NCBI GenBank assembly: GCA_025331565.1
Contig: JAFREQ010000068.1
Coordinates: forward strand, 310,001-374,000
DNA: 64,000 nt
From: Holacanthus passer
Taxonomy: Eukaryota; Chordata; Actinopteri; Pomacanthidae
Direction: 5' to 3'
This document shows positions 9,997-23,545 of this stretch, in pieces (position 1 is the first letter of the stretch; each line of letters starts with the position of its first letter). Both the position numbers and the translations under genes were made by a program. The notes under the pieces were generated by a model, which made no database searches, was not told the DNA's origin, and saw only the letters and a program-made list of their open reading frames with translations.

Positions 9997-12900
9997 CCTA
10001 ATTCTTCTACCACATCTTTGAGGTTACAGCTGTGTACTGCCAATGATCACAATTTCTTAAGTGGTAAAAGTCTAATCGATACAGATGGTGGGTTCATATT
10101 CATGTAATTTCTGATGAGAGACAGATTTACTGTGTTTTGCTCATTTTGATGATGGAACAGAGCAGAATGAGAATAAATGCTGTCTGTCAGAAAAACAAAT
10201 CCTCTCTTTTCCATTTAACAGACTTTGTGCATTAATGTTAATGCACCAACAAGTCTGGACACGGCGGCCGTTTGCCAAAAGTTTCAGACGGAGTCAATAT
10301 CTCGAGGCCAAGTTCACGACTTGCTCTTATCTCTTTCCCGTGGCCTGTTTTTATGACGGATAAAACCTCCGTCGTCTTGACCCAGTCTCTCATTGCATTA
10401 CCAGAGAACCGGTCAGAGATCCAGGCCCAGTAAAAAAAAATGAGGGAGCCGAGGAGGACGGAGCTCGGCTCGGCTCATCTAAAGACCCTGCTGTCATCAA
10501 TCAGTGGCTCCAGATCTGGCAATCCCATCAGCCACCTGGGCTGCGGTCCGGAACCCAACACCCGCGGTTTGCCAATTAATTTTTCTGATAGGGTTCAAAG
10601 GCAGAGCGAGGAGGTGGGAGAAGCCGAGCAGGGGGTCCATCCAGGCCACAGTCCAACACATACGACTTATGAACGAGCATTTACACACATAAAAACACCT
10701 TCGCTCTCATTATAACACACTGGTCTCATCTCACTCTCTTTACTAAACCAACGTAATTAAGATCTTACACACACAAACACACACTCTGACCCTCTTCACC
10801 TTCACTCGAGGGTTTGACTACTTTACAGGCCTCCGAAGACGCCGTGGCTTGTTTGGGTGGGGGTGACCAATTAAACAGTGGCGTTACACGGAGCAACGCG
10901 TCCCAGACTGCAGCAGAAGGAAACTCATTTAGCAGATGAGTGGTTTTTGGGAGCATGCTTCGGGAGGTGAGAGGTGTGAGGCAGACAGCGCCGGCGGGGA
11001 TACGAGCTTCCTGTGTGCAACAAGCGAGCCAATCATAACACGCACTCCTGAAAAACACGCAACGTGTTGTCGCTGGGATCTCAAAGATAAAGGCTGCTCA
11101 GTAAATCTGTTTTTAACACGTTCACAACTGCAAAAAGTGTCTAGAAATACACTTGGAGTGGGCGTGCAGGCCTCTGGAACACATTACCGTTCATTTTGAG
11201 GCTACGCTCACTTTCACAGTTCGCTCCTAAAACACCCATTGTTGCACTTTTCTTCATTAAGAAAGGTTCTTTTTTTTTTTATACCTGTGACATATTTTCC
11301 ACATAAGGTCAGAATTCTAATAAAACATTCACAGCTTTTCCACAAAAGGCAGCATATTTCTTTCAAATTAAGTGAGAAACATTTTCAGAGAAGCCTGCGT
11401 TCGACACAAGAGCAACGTTTTACATTGGTTTTCTTTCAACCCTAATGCAACCTCTTCCTTCTTTTTGGGGGTGGAAATGGGCACGGCCAAAAAACGGATG
11501 CGTAGAAACAGCGTTTTAATACCCTCACACATGAATCCCACATGTAGGACTGTTAAATTGGATGGGATCATTATGATGTCTGAATTCGGGCCGTCAGCTG
11601 GCCAACAGCTTGCTCTCTTGGCTACTCTGCACTGGCTCACACATGTGGCTTTCTCAACGAGGCCTCCAAATACGTTCTGTATGCTTAGTGTCAGCGCAAC
11701 TTAAGTTTCCTGCGTAAGGATGTGGGCAAAGACTTGGCTGGCCTTGTATCTGGCTCCATGTGAAAGCTGGAATGAAGTACAGGCTTCTATTTAGCGACCT
11801 ATTCATGGCAGCGCTGAAGTTTGGAGTAAACATCTCTAGAATCTGTAATTCCTAAAAAGGCTCCTCTACATTCTCTTTAAGTGTCTCGATGTTTTCTTTT
11901 TGAATCCCTGCCTGGAAGCCAAACGTGGCTTCTCTCCAACGAAAAGTTCTTTAAGTTGATCATTCTGGAAGACCTATACAGATATATGTGCACGTGAAAA
12001 TGAATAATTTTCTACAAATGACTAAAAAGCCTGAAGTTTCATCTCACGGGCCGCGGCTCAGGAAGACGCCTCTTAAATTCAGATACGAGGAAAAAGTGAA
12101 CAACGGCGCAGTTTGATTTCAATACCATATGCTAAACCTCTCAAGATCAAAGCTGTGAATACTTTGGCGCTGATAAAAGAAAATAATCAAATAATGTCCT
12201 TAAAATCCCCCGACTGAAAAGCTTGACCTGCCTCCAGGTCTGAGATTTACAGTCAATACAGTTTTCAGATAAAAGAGAAACGGTGACACTTTGTACGACT
12301 TTTCTCACATTGGGAGTGAAGAAAAAAAGGGTTCGAGGTAACAGCTGTGCAGTAAAAGACGTGTGGCCTCATAAGTTAACATTAAATTTGAGTCCATACT
12401 GTCTAATCTCTCTCCCCTCTACGGCCTGACTTTTTCCATTCACTTCAACTGTGTCCTTTGGCGAGGGCGAGGGACCGCAGACCTTGGAGATGCCGGCGGG
12501 GCCTGCGCTTCGCTCACTGCTGGATTTAATGTCCATATCCTGCCTGAAGCAGCTAAAGACGGAGCCTTTAACTAATTGAGAGCGAAGCGGGTGATGTAAT
12601 GTGAACTATGGAGAGCGCGGAGGGACTATCAGAGCGGCAGGCCAAAAAATCAATGGCTGGCCGCTCTCCTCCGGCTCTGTGACACCAGTGGCCTCAACAC
12701 GTCTCAGATAACGTCAACACACGAGAGAGAAAAGGACGAATCTGTGTGTGGAGAAGAAAAATGTCTGAGGACAGATGATTCAAAGTGGTGGTTTATGTGT
12801 TTGTGTTACTGTATAAAGATGAAGGGAGCTCAATCTGTCTTGGCCACTTTGTGTCACGGTGCGTTGAGTTCATGGTTAAACTAATCGAACTGCACTCGAA

Positions 12901-13993
12901 AGAAATTCACTAATAAAATATAATGTTGGCTACTTTTTTTTAGATTAACTGATTAACTGCTTAGACTGTCTGAAACAGTTGTTTGATCAACATCTATCAA
13001 TTGCTGTGTGTTTGACACCATATTTCCTGTCCAGCTAATGACCTCTAAAACTCTTCCTGCGGCTTCACTCTTCATGAAATACAGACAATGAACAACTTTT
13101 AAATCTTATCTCCTTTTTACTCTATTGTTCTGATGAGAATCAGGGTCAGTCCACATATCACTTTCCTGGTGACTAAGGCTGGAATGGTGTTTTATTAAAT
13201 ATCACTTATCTGCTGGTCATGTGTTTCAATGAGGTGTATGAGATCCTATGAAATCAGTGGCACTTAATAAAATCACGTTGCTGAAAAGTGGCCTCATTTT
13301 AGCCTTTTAGAATTTGTTGTCAGACTTCAGCGCCCTGGCAAACAGGCTTTTAGTTATCGCCAATCAGACACCACACGGTGGAGTGAAGAACTTCTGGATC
13401 GTTCACTTTCTACCATTAGATCATCTAACTGAAATGACATTTTTAAAAAGGCATCTCAGGACTCCCTTACATCCCCTTGCATTTCTTAATTGATGCATTT
13501 GCTCTTGTTTTATTGTCTACTTTAAATCTCTTCTACTGTTGTCGTGGCTGTTACTATCTCATCTGTTTGTAATTTTTGCTTTTGGAAATCTTTACTCGCT
13601 GACTTTATCAGAATCATGATGAATGTGCTACTACTCTCACCTTTAATATCACAGGTCAGTTCAGTTTCCCCGGGGCCCGACAGTTTCCTACCGCAGTCTT
13701 AATGTTGTTTCAATTGCTTTTCCGCCCTGAATAGCTGCAATTTTTTTGGCATGAAAATGACCTGACGCACAGATACTAAATGTCGACTCAATTTCAGTAT
13801 TGACAGCTGCATTGGCCTCAAAAACCCATTTGAACCTATGGTGGTTTCTTCGCTGTAGGAACAAAAATTTGGAGCATATTTTTTAATTCAAATCACTCCC
13901 AGGATATCAGCTCTGAAAGCAGCGGCCTGGAAAACGGGCACAGAAAAGCACAAAACTGCCGTCAGACAGGATAGAAACTCGGGGAGCCATTAC

Positions 13994-14125
13994 CTCGTCT
14001 GCATCCGTGGCTGTTAGCTGCATTATCTTGAAGCCATCTCCGACGTTCTCCTCGATGGTCACATCAAGAATATCATTAGGGAAAACAGGTGGGTTGTCAT
14101 TGACGTCCTGCAGCGTGATCTCCAC
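13994..14125 (-). CDS. fat4: Fat4 exon (44 codons, ends one cadherin repeat and starts the next)
   Basis: This internal exon has acceptor ctgcag|GTG and donor GAG|gtaatg, phase 0 on both sides, 132 nt. It begins VEITLQDVNDNPPVF, which supplies the canonical calcium-binding linker closing the repeat started in the upstream exon. It then opens the next repeat with the EEN motif (residues 25-27) and ends at TATDADE, halfway through the DxD calcium site. That site is completed by GPN at the start of the next exon. Joining it to the upstream exon regenerates RAE-VEITLQ, as in vertebrate FAT4. It is separated from the upstream exon by 47.8 kb and from the downstream exon by 6.2 kb. The small size makes it easy to miss without the splice sites. 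Confidence 0.93.
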
Positions 14126-15119
14126 CTGCAGAGGAAGAATAAACACCACAGTTTCCGTCAGAGTGCTGCCAAACTCGGCCTGCTACAGCTGTTAAAATTG
14201 CTGCAGAGGAGAAAAAAAAAACCTCATCCATCTTCTTGGATTTCACATGATGAAGAAGCTGCAGAAGCAAAGGAAAGTTGTGATTCTCTGACTCCAGAGA
14301 GGCTTGAGTGGAAGACTGTGAAATGATGAAGTGGAGTCTATTGACTAGAGAGACTGAATTATTGTTTTGTCCAAACATCAATCGTTCATTTAGATCCAAC
14401 AGTTTACCTTTCAAAGCCAAACTACATATGAATTAAGACCAGAATCTGCAGCGACTGTGCTCAACAGGTGACAAGCAAGTTACCTACTTTTCCTACCTGT
14501 TTCCTGTCAGCGAATAATCAATTAAATTTAAACCACATGAACAAGCAAAATTTAATCATAATATATAAAAGTAAGAGTAAGAGTAGCAGCCATCACTGCC
14601 TCGACCTTAAATTTCAGATGAATTCATGTTCAAACGTATCTAATTAAAGAGTAATAGATTAGACTAACACATATGGAGAATTGCATTGTGGGTCCCCTCT
14701 GTCACCGGAGCTCATGGAAAGTGCACGACATACAAATTGACTTGAGGCTCTTTTCCACAGAGACGTACAGTGAGTGTAACAGGAGAGCAAACGAACTGCA
14801 GCGACGGGATTTTCACTTTCATGTCTTAGAAGGCAAAATAAACACACATTACCGTCGACCACAGACCCCCCATGTGGATAAACTCAGTCCCATGTAGTGA
14901 GACTTGCTCTGAAAATCTAAATTTAACGCAGCTGCGGCCGCGGCAGGAGTGAAATCTGCGATTAGATCAGTTGTTTATATAAATTATGTGATTTCAAGTG
15001 AATCAAAGTGACATTTAACTTTTCCTCATTTGATAAAAGATGTGAGGCCACTGAAGGACCCCCAACGGTTCTCTCACCACATTTGGAGAACCCTCAGTCA
15101 CCATCCTAGACTGTGGTTA

Positions 15120-15440
15120 ATACACTGCATGGCCAAAAGTATGCGGACAGCCACATGCTTTAGTTTTTCATGGTTTTGGATGGACGCCTCAGTTTCGAAT
15201 GAGGGAAATCTTAATGCCACACCATCCAGGATTTAAGACAATAGATTGCCAACTTTGTGGCAACAATTTGAGGAAGGCCTTTCCTGTTTCAACATGACAT
15301 GACTGCACCCAGGCGCAAAGCCAGGTCCATAAAGAAATGGATTTCCCAATTTTACCAGTGTGGAAGAACTTGACTGACCTCGACCCTGTCCAACTACTCT
15401 GGGATGAACTGGAACGCTGCAAGTGTTTGGCAGGACACAC
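15120..15440 (+). mobile_element. Tc1-like DNA transposon relic with decayed transposase
   Basis: It begins TACACTGCATGGCCAAAAGT, the terminal inverted-repeat sequence of a common fish Tc1-like family. From about 15247 the plus strand carries the C-terminal catalytic region of the transposase: the FQHD segment with the second catalytic Asp, then KARSIKKW, then a GMNWNA stretch equivalent to the HLWDELERR region read out of frame. The copy is broken by frameshifts and a stop and lacks the N-terminal DNA-binding part. No matching 3' inverted repeat is seen, so it is an internally deleted, 3'-truncated fossil. Confidence 0.75.
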
Positions 15441-15953
15441 AAATAAAAAAACAGCTATAAGAGCACTTTAAGAAATTTAAGTGCAATAGTCTGTGCATCA
15501 AAACACTTTTTCCTGCCACAGCTCCAACGGGAATCAAACCAACCTGACACAACCAACCAGAGGAGAAGCCGACAGAGACACAGTTACACAAGCCGGGCAT
15601 GAGGGAAAGTGGAAACCATGGAGACAGTGAGAGTGAGACATTTATGGTTTCAGATGTTCTGTGTCTGGTGTGGCGATATTACATTTCCACTCACATCCCA
15701 CAACTTAAACTGCGATCCCCTCCGCCTCATCCACTAACCCAAATATGCATTTCAAAGCCAGTAAACACGGCTCGCTTTTGAATCATAACAGACATTTTGC
15801 TGCACATTCTCTGTTTATTGCCTCTATAAATATGGAAAAGCCGTGTTTAAATTCTCCAGCGATAGGATCTCCATTAATGTTGACAGTGATTATGGTAATT
15901 CTTGTGCCAGGCATCACAAGATGCCCCCCACCTCTCTTTCACAACCCCCCGAA

Positions 15954-15976
15954 ACACACACACACACACACACACA
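15954..15976 (+). repeat. AC dinucleotide microsatellite
   Basis: (AC)n of about 23 bp in intron 1. Confidence 0.97.
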
Positions 15977-18900
15977 TGGATGAAGCTACCCGTTAGCGAG
16001 ATGAAATAGGAAATGGGAAAAGAACAGTTGTCAAAAGTCGACAATGGGTGCAGCTTTTTTGAAGCAACAAGAGTTTCCCAGCGGGCATTTACAGAGCAGA
16101 CAATGGGCCTCAAGGCCGTATGACCACCGAGGTGGGGGGTCAGATCCAGTACAGCTGCCTATTCATACCCGGCTATTGACAGGAAAAACAGACGTCACAT
16201 GTCCCACAAATCTGCTCTGCAACCAACAGTAGCAGGAAACTCTTTGTAACAGCTGCCTCTGGAAAAAAAACTTAGTTCATTAAAGATGACCCAGAACAAA
16301 AAACTAGAGGGAGACATGGCTGAAATGGTGTCAGAGTCTCGCTGAATAAAATATGCTCCTCGCTGTTTACTGCTATGACGCCGACTGCAGAGTCTGCACG
16401 AGGTCACAATTACAACATCTCATCTCATCAGCGAGCGCTTCATTCATCTGATCCGCCGGTGCCAGGATGAGGACGTTGTCCACTTATTAAACCGACTCCG
16501 AATCGGTGTCAGTGTGTCTGCATGAGCGGAGATAATTACAGAAGAACAAGGCAGATTATGTCCTGAGCACCAGCGATGCAGAAGTCGCACAAACAAGCCA
16601 CAGCGACGGCGGCTCTCGACTCAACTTGCGCCTGAGCCGAGGGACCGGGGCAAAGTCAACAAACAATGAATATTTATTTCCCGCCCTGTGTGTCCCCTTG
16701 ATGTGTAAATAATGCAAGGCCCACTTCTGAGGAGTGAACTAATTAGGGTAGAAGTGCGGTTTTGAGAAATAATTACGCCTCACACTTCCAGTTTACATTA
16801 GCCAGGTCCCCACAGGAATATATCAAAGAGCTTTGGTGAAAAATTCATCGGAGGAAGAGGAAGCAAGGTCAGGAGGGGGAGGAGGAGGGGGGGGGCAGGA
16901 AGAGAGGTTTTGTTCCCTCTACCTGTCGGCGGCGGACCCAGACGCCCGGGCCGAGGCAGGTGAAACACATTAGTTTAGAAGGTAAAAGATTGTGTTTCAC
17001 TCACTACTGTTTCAAGTTGCAGGTGCTGCTAACTGGCTGCCAGGGTTTTATTATTTATGGGGCGGTATAAATGATTCACGCGTCAAGTGGTTCCTGAGCG
17101 CTGTCGATTATGAGACCTTAAGTGATGGAATATATTTGTCCAAGAGGTTGGAGGCTGGAGCTCGTTCTCAGCAGTGATAAATTAATCCGGTTGCAAAATT
17201 CCCAGAGCTTCTATGATATACGCAGGAGTGACAGGTGGGATAATTTAGATGTCTGAGCTCATGTTATGTAATCTAGTCTCTGTCCTCACTCATAGAATTT
17301 AAATTTAAAGCGTCAGGTCAGCCATATTACACATTTTTCCAGTGACCTCTAACAATAAGGAGCCATGCAGATTTTTTTTTTACCATGCACTGAGATTTTC
17401 AGATAGCTGAATTTTCTGTGGTGACCCCGATACAAATGGGGGGAATGGAATTTTGTGGTGCTTAAATTATTGGGAAAGATACATATGAAAAATTCAACAG
17501 CAACTTGTCTGTCTAGTAAAAATGTCTCATAACAATTCACAGGCCTCGCTGGAACTACTTTCAACCAAAAGGAATAGTACATGAAGTCTGTGGAAGAAGA
17601 GGTCTCCAGAGTTACCAGAACACCAAGTGAAATTCCAAGACCAAAACTATCTGTATGGTTTGGGCTAGTTTACAAAATACCGTGTGTCCTTTTGCAGTTT
17701 GGATGAACTGAGCCCTTAAAAAACGATCAAAGTGTTGCTGCATCGTTCACTTACATTTTGTAATTCTCACAGTCCACAATTGAGCCATCTTTAAAAAGAC
17801 TTGCTTGAGGAAGCCAAGCAGACATCAGACATCAAAGTACAGACATTTACCTCAAAAGTAACACAATACACCAAAATAATTCTTCCATCCCACCACAATG
17901 TAATATCCAACGTGAGAAGAAGCAGTTCTGGTTACGGCTGAAGGTAAAAGCATCACCTGTGTCCATGAGAGCAAACAACCCTTGCCATTTTCCCAACATC
18001 CACAAAGTGGTAGTAGCAGAGGTTTTCAGATGTTTCCCACTTAAATCGTCTCATACTTGCAGTTCTGCCAAGTCGTCTGCAGACAGACAGACGGGGAAAA
18101 GTCACTGCAGGAGCAACAGATCTATTATTTGAGCACAATCCCAGGTAGGCTGTGCACATATTTTGTCACTTGCCAACAAGTTATTTTTAATAACCGGTAG
18201 AAGTTTTGATTAATTACGTGAGGAAAGGTTAGCATTACAGATGAGTAATACGGTGCGTGCTCGCTCTGCTGAGCACCATGAAAAGGTTAAAACTCACATC
18301 ATTAGCACAAACATTTCTTCCAAAGCAGACCTCGCTGAAAAAAACTAACCTCCGAGTGCAACTGATGCAACAGTTGGCCTGTAAATGCTGAGCTCATCTG
18401 ATCGTAAAAACTGGAGCAGGGTGCGCCTCCTGCAGGAAATAATCATTTCAAAATGATTGAATGGCTGATTAGATGCTGTTGACGAGTCGGGGTCAAGGGT
18501 CGGGGGAAGCACCGACTTCCAGCTCTCATTATACTTGGCCTCAGCGATTGAACGATTCCACTTTGTATCATCCATTTTTTACTGATGACAAAAAACTGGG
18601 ATCACAGAGCAATTCCAAAAGTAACACTTCATCATAGAGCCAGAGCCAGAATCATATGCTGTTAAAAGAAATTACTCAGGCTTTGGCGCAGTATAAACAG
18701 CTAAATGGCACAAAGGAATTTTTGCAATGCAATAAAAGAGAGTCAACACTAAAAGCCTTTGAAATGTGCTGATTCTTTGACTTATGATAAATAAATAACC
18801 AAAACTAATCCAATCTGAGGTATAATGCACTGTTTGTTTACAATGACATGATGGTTATCTAAGGTTACATTAGCCTGATGCCTTCGCCAGGCCTCGTGTA

Positions 18901-21667
18901 ACGTGAGGACGGTGCTTTGAGACGAGTCGGAGGCTGGTACAGCTTGGGCTGGTTAGCAGAGTATTCCAACAGAAGCAGAAAAATACAAAGGCTCCACTCG
19001 CTGTGCTTCTCAAAATGAGCAGGAGAGTCATCACTGACCCTTCTCATATTCAGACAGAGAGGTTACATCCCTTCCAACCGCTGACTGCGAAACCTTCGAA
19101 GAACCGCACCCAGGCAGGTCAGCGAGGACGTCCTCACTTATTCCCACAGCTGCTTCAACAAAGAATTAAACTCCTGGGAGCTTCAAACAAACTCCCTGCA
19201 CACTGGAAAAAAAATCCTACTTTCCCCAAAGTCCCTGCTCCATTTAAGAGCCACTGTATTGTATGGAGGAATCTGTCATCCTCTCAACTTTTAAAATGGA
19301 TTACCGACCGTCTAGAAGAAGACCAGGCCCGCGTCTGTGTTTGCCTTTTGCTTAATCTGAAAACCGTACGTCCTGATCCAGCAACATCTGATGAATGCCC
19401 TGCTGTGGAAGAGAAATTGTAGAAGTGGGACCTGCCTGATAAAATGCCACATTGACCCTAATTCATTTCCTACAACTCCAGAGATATGCAGACAAAGGCC
19501 ATCATTATTTCACTTCATCTTCACTTCCTTTACCTCTCCTTGTGCTTGTTTCAACTGTTTAGATGGAACGTCACAGACTCTTTGCTCCAGATTTATGGCG
19601 AGCTTAAGAACACGCCGGCTCTGTGGGTCAAGGACGCAGGTAGAAGTGCCATCTTGGCTCTGTCTTATAACAACAAAAGGAAACACAGCTAAATAATTAA
19701 GGCAAGGTCAAACTGATCTCTTCCGTACGGCTTCTTTAACACGTGTGCAATGCTCGATCTGTCAAACAAATGCCTGCAGAGTAATTCATCTTCCAACCGC
19801 AGCCATCAGGCTCGGCAAAGTGCAAGCGCGCTCCGGAGACAGGAATCTGAGCGTGCCGGAGATGGGAATGTGCCCAGGAAAAAGCAGACAAAGCTGGACG
19901 CCGGCCAAACCTCAGCGCGCTGTGCGAGAGAGAAGTCAGGATACGATCATATCTCCCTGAAGTCCCCCCAAAATACACTGCAGTCCCATGGAAAGAGGGA
20001 AAAAAATGAGCAAGAGTGAGTAAGAGAAAGAGACAGACAAAACAAAACAAAGCAGGAGAGTCTGCAAACAATCACAGAGCACCTTGGCCTTATGTAACCA
20101 ACAAGGGGAGAGAGAGGAGAGACAATGTCGGACAAGTGGTTTTAATAAAGGGGATCACTGTCCTCTCGGCGGACCACTTCACCAACTGTTAAAAGATTGT
20201 TTGTCTACAGCAGGCCCCTTCAAGCCCTGCAGACCCTTGCCAAGCGAGGTTCCCTCTGAGCATTTCTGGTGGGACATGTAATCCAACAGAGCGAATAACC
20301 CACCGGGTCATCTGGACCCGCGTATTGTTTCACAGAGGCTCGTCGACATCTCTGCACACAGGAGAGTGGAAACAAACCGTGATGGATTGCCCTTTTTAAT
20401 GGTCCTGTATCCGGCCGTGAGTGGTGCAAACCCAGGTTCTTCTTCACTATACACGGCCATAACTCTTTCCCTATTATTCCTACCTGGGAGAATTCGATGG
20501 AAAGTTTAATTAGACCTTGTGCAAGATCAGAGCGGAGCTAATGGAGGCGAGACCAGTTTTAGCTCTCCTTGAAGCTGGAGCACAATCCAAGGCCATCATG
20601 GAAATTGCCGCAGCCTATTAAATGCAGCGCGTTGAGTATCCCCGGATTAAAAGGTTAGAAGAACATCAAAACAAGCATTTTCTCCTTCGTGCGAGATGAA
20701 AGGTAAAAAACAAAATAATTAGCCTATTTGTGAAAAAGTATGCTTTGAAGAGGTAAGGAAAGAAATGGATTTTCTTTTTATCAGTTGTCTGTCTGTTTTT
20801 AAGGGCTTCTTAAAAAATAGATGGAGACCATAACTGGAATCAGCTGTCTATCGGCATCCACGTCGGTGCCACTGACTCTGCGTGAGTCTACGGCCTTATC
20901 ACGCCGCTCTCTCCACAATTACCTCCAATTACGCCACTCAAACCACACAGACCATGGAAAAGAGAGAAACTGAGAAACACAGCACTTTGTAACTGCTCAG
21001 AAAAACCCTGAAAATAGATGAAAAACACCAAGATTTTCTGATTTTGAACAACGTCTGGTACCAAAAACTTACACATTCAAGCTGACATAATCAACATTCA
21101 TTATGGAAAGCAATAAAGTCTAATTACCCATGTATTATACCATTAAATTATTTGACATGAGTATCACCATTTTGGAGACTTCGTCCAATTTCAGATGGAA
21201 ACATTAGAGTTTTTCTGCTTCCGATGTTTGGAGTTCTCACAAAAACATTCAACATAAGATAAGTTCATTTGCAGTTTTCAGATAACGGCGTCAACTTTTC
21301 AAGAGCTGCCTCGTGTTAAACTTGATGGCGACGCATTTTTACAAAGGATAAGAGGTAAGAGGATGTTTTCCAGCCCGCAGAGGAGCATGTAATCCTTCAA
21401 CTGATACGAATGGAAGGAAAATCCCCAAAATTGGAGATACAAGCTTCAGCTTTCATCCGACAGCTGCAATATAACACGTTGCTGCAGTGTAAACTCTCCA
21501 AGAGTATAATGAAGTAGTCGGAGTCAGCGCCACCTGGACCACTTACAACACTGAAAATATAGCTTACAGGTCAATAAATCATTAATTTACCGCACTGAAA
21601 GGGACCGTTCTTCATCATACCTGCTCGTACTGTTGATACACGAGTATATTTCACTGCTAGATCTGAC

Positions 21668-21738
21668 TTATAACGGGGTATTTTTCCATTGTGGTATAGC
21701 TACGTACTTAAATAAGAAGACTTTTTCAACCACTGGTT
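21668..21738 (+). mobile_element. 3' fragment of the repeat family seen at 1417-1706
   Basis: ATAACGGGGTATTTTTCCATTGTGGTATAGC followed by TACTTAAATAAG and a CAACCACTGG end resembles the last ~70 bp of the percomorph repeat whose 3' end is 'CTTCCACCACTG'. Diverged. Confidence 0.45.
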
Positions 21739-22809
21739 GTTTCCAAAAAAGTAATATTACTGTATTTGTCTGAAGCAAGTTTGATTTGATTTGTCTGCAA
21801 CAATCAAAGATATATGTACGACGGGGAGATGGCTCCAAATAGCCCAGTTTGTAATGTCAGCGGGATTTTAACAGATAAAGACTAAATCTAAGTGATATAC
21901 AGTAGATATCAGGCATCTTTCTCTAAAGCCAAAGCTGGTTTCCAGGACTTCTGGAAGGCCTGCGAGAGGCTTTACAGACTATTATGGCATACATTTCATA
22001 GTTGCTGTCAACCAGTGATAAATGCAGGAGATTTACAGAAGCTGAGGGGACGAAAAAGGCATTAAGGTGGAGTGAGTCATTCTAATCTAATAGACTTTTT
22101 GTCAAACTCAGTGAATATCTCCTCACGGTCTGCGAGCTGTCCGTTCTGTGTGTGCACTTCAAACAAACCTGGTGTTTGTACACAGTCCTGTAAACAGGAA
22201 ACAAACAAAGTGTCTCAGACCAACAGGTGGCGTTAGTGCTCACAGGACATACTAACAACATGTTAACATCGATGAGGCTTTCCAATGCTGGAGACCTCTG
22301 AAATGCCTGACGATGGATGTGGATTTCCATCACGTCCATGTATTCAGTGGTTGCAACTTCTGAAGATGCACAGAAAGGAGGGGTGTGTTTGTTTGGGTGT
22401 TGAGTTCAAATATCAATATTTTTTTTTTCTCCAGAATGACTCACTCAGCCTTTTGTGAAGGATCTCTGTCTGGATTTGACCTAATTATTATTACTGCAAT
22501 ATGATTTGACATAGAAATCTAGTTTACAAAATCAGCCTGCTGTGGTGATGTTTGGGTCTGATTTTATCATCAATTTCTTAAATCTGGTTTCCATCATATT
22601 ATAGATAGCATCAAAGGAAACGTTGTTAGACTCGTCCCCATCTTCTTGCTTGTTGGTGACAGGGTTAGGGTTTGTAATCTGTCTCCATTTATGTTTTAGC
22701 ATGTGAGAAAAAAAACCCCAAAATGCTTTTCAGGGTAGTATATTTACACATTATTAAGAAAGAATGTGCTGCAAATCACGAAAGAATGCCATGTTTCCAT
22801 CCACGTCAT

Positions 22810-22828
22810 AAAAAAAAAAAAAAAAAAA
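22810..22828 (+). repeat. A19 homopolymer
   Basis: Uninterrupted run of 19 A. Confidence 0.95.
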
Positions 22829-22986
22829 TCAGTTTTGCATTTAACTGTTGAACTAGAGTTCAACTGGCAGAGCTGTGAGAGAGAAATGGTGAGAATTGAA
22901 AAAAGATGATATTTAACTGCTGTTTACTTCATTTAAACAGGCATGAGTGGAGGAGTGGAGGACACCGAGTCAGGAATGTACGTCCA

Positions 22987-22997
22987 TGTGTGTGTGA

Positions 22998-23025
<28 letters not shown>
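22987..23025 (+). repeat. TG dinucleotide microsatellite
   Basis: (TG)n with one interruption (an A at 22997), about 39 bp. Followed at 23155-23200 by a G-rich stretch. Confidence 0.97.
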
Positions 23026-23028
<3 letters not shown>

Positions 23029-23404
23029 GTTGGTGTAGAAACCAGTGTTAATCTGAAACAGGACTGGGTTTGTTGTGTGAAAAGCTCCAGGAACCCCCTG
23101 CAGCCCCTGTTTATATGAAAGACCCCTGCAAACATTAAGGTTGGGAGGAGGAACAGAGTGGGGGTGGGTGGAGTGTTTGTGGGGGGGGTGGCGGTGGTGA
23201 TGAGGGGGTCATGCAGTAGCCGAACTTGTGGCTGACCTGTGCTCCTGACTGCCACCCAAAGCTTCTGCTGATCAGGCTAAAAATAACACAGTAGCTTCAC
23301 TGATAACTCGGAACGATGGAGAGATTCCAGGTTGATGCATTTCCTGTGGCACCATCATGTTTCACCAATTCACTCCAAAGATGAAAATGGACAATTCTGA
23401 GAGC

Positions 23405-23545
23405 ACTTAAAGAAATAGTTCGCCATTTTGGGAAATTGCCTTTTCACACTCTTACTGAAATTTAGATGAGATAGATGTTTGTTAGCTGCAGAGTGTGGAG
23501 CAGTTGTCTTAGTAAAAACTGGAAACACAAACGGAAATGTGAAAA
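23405..23545 (+). mobile_element. Teleost short interspersed repeat, decayed
   Basis: AAAGAAATAGTTCGCCATTT, GGGAAAT, then GATGAGATAGATG and AACTGGAAACACAAACGG match in order the phrases of a widespread fish repeat ('cattttgggaaatacgctta ... agactggaaaca'), from memory. Several deletions relative to that pattern. Confidence 0.55.

Larger units (their letters stand above)
7808..13993 (-). other. fat4: Fat4 intron 2
   Basis: 6,186 bp, GT-AG. It contains a CT microsatellite (8008-8038), a CAT run near 8500, a T17 run (9980-9996) and otherwise unique sequence. Blocks at about 9050-9330, 10260-10640 and 12400-12720 are richer in GC and in unbroken non-repetitive sequence. They are possible regulatory sequence, but nothing in them can be named. 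No coding exon was found. Confidence 0.8.
14126..22800 (-). other. fat4: Fat4 intron 1, 3' portion
   Basis: This is the first part (in window coordinates) of the 47,811 bp intron 14126-61936; the ctgcag acceptor is at 14126-14131. It holds a Tc1-like relic (15120-15440), an AC repeat (15954-15976), G-rich tracts near 16870-16895, a fragment of a teleost repeat (21668-21738) and long unique stretches. No open frame here resembles a known protein. Unique TAAT-rich blocks at 16440-16830 and 20480-20720 are discussed as findings. Confidence 0.75.
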
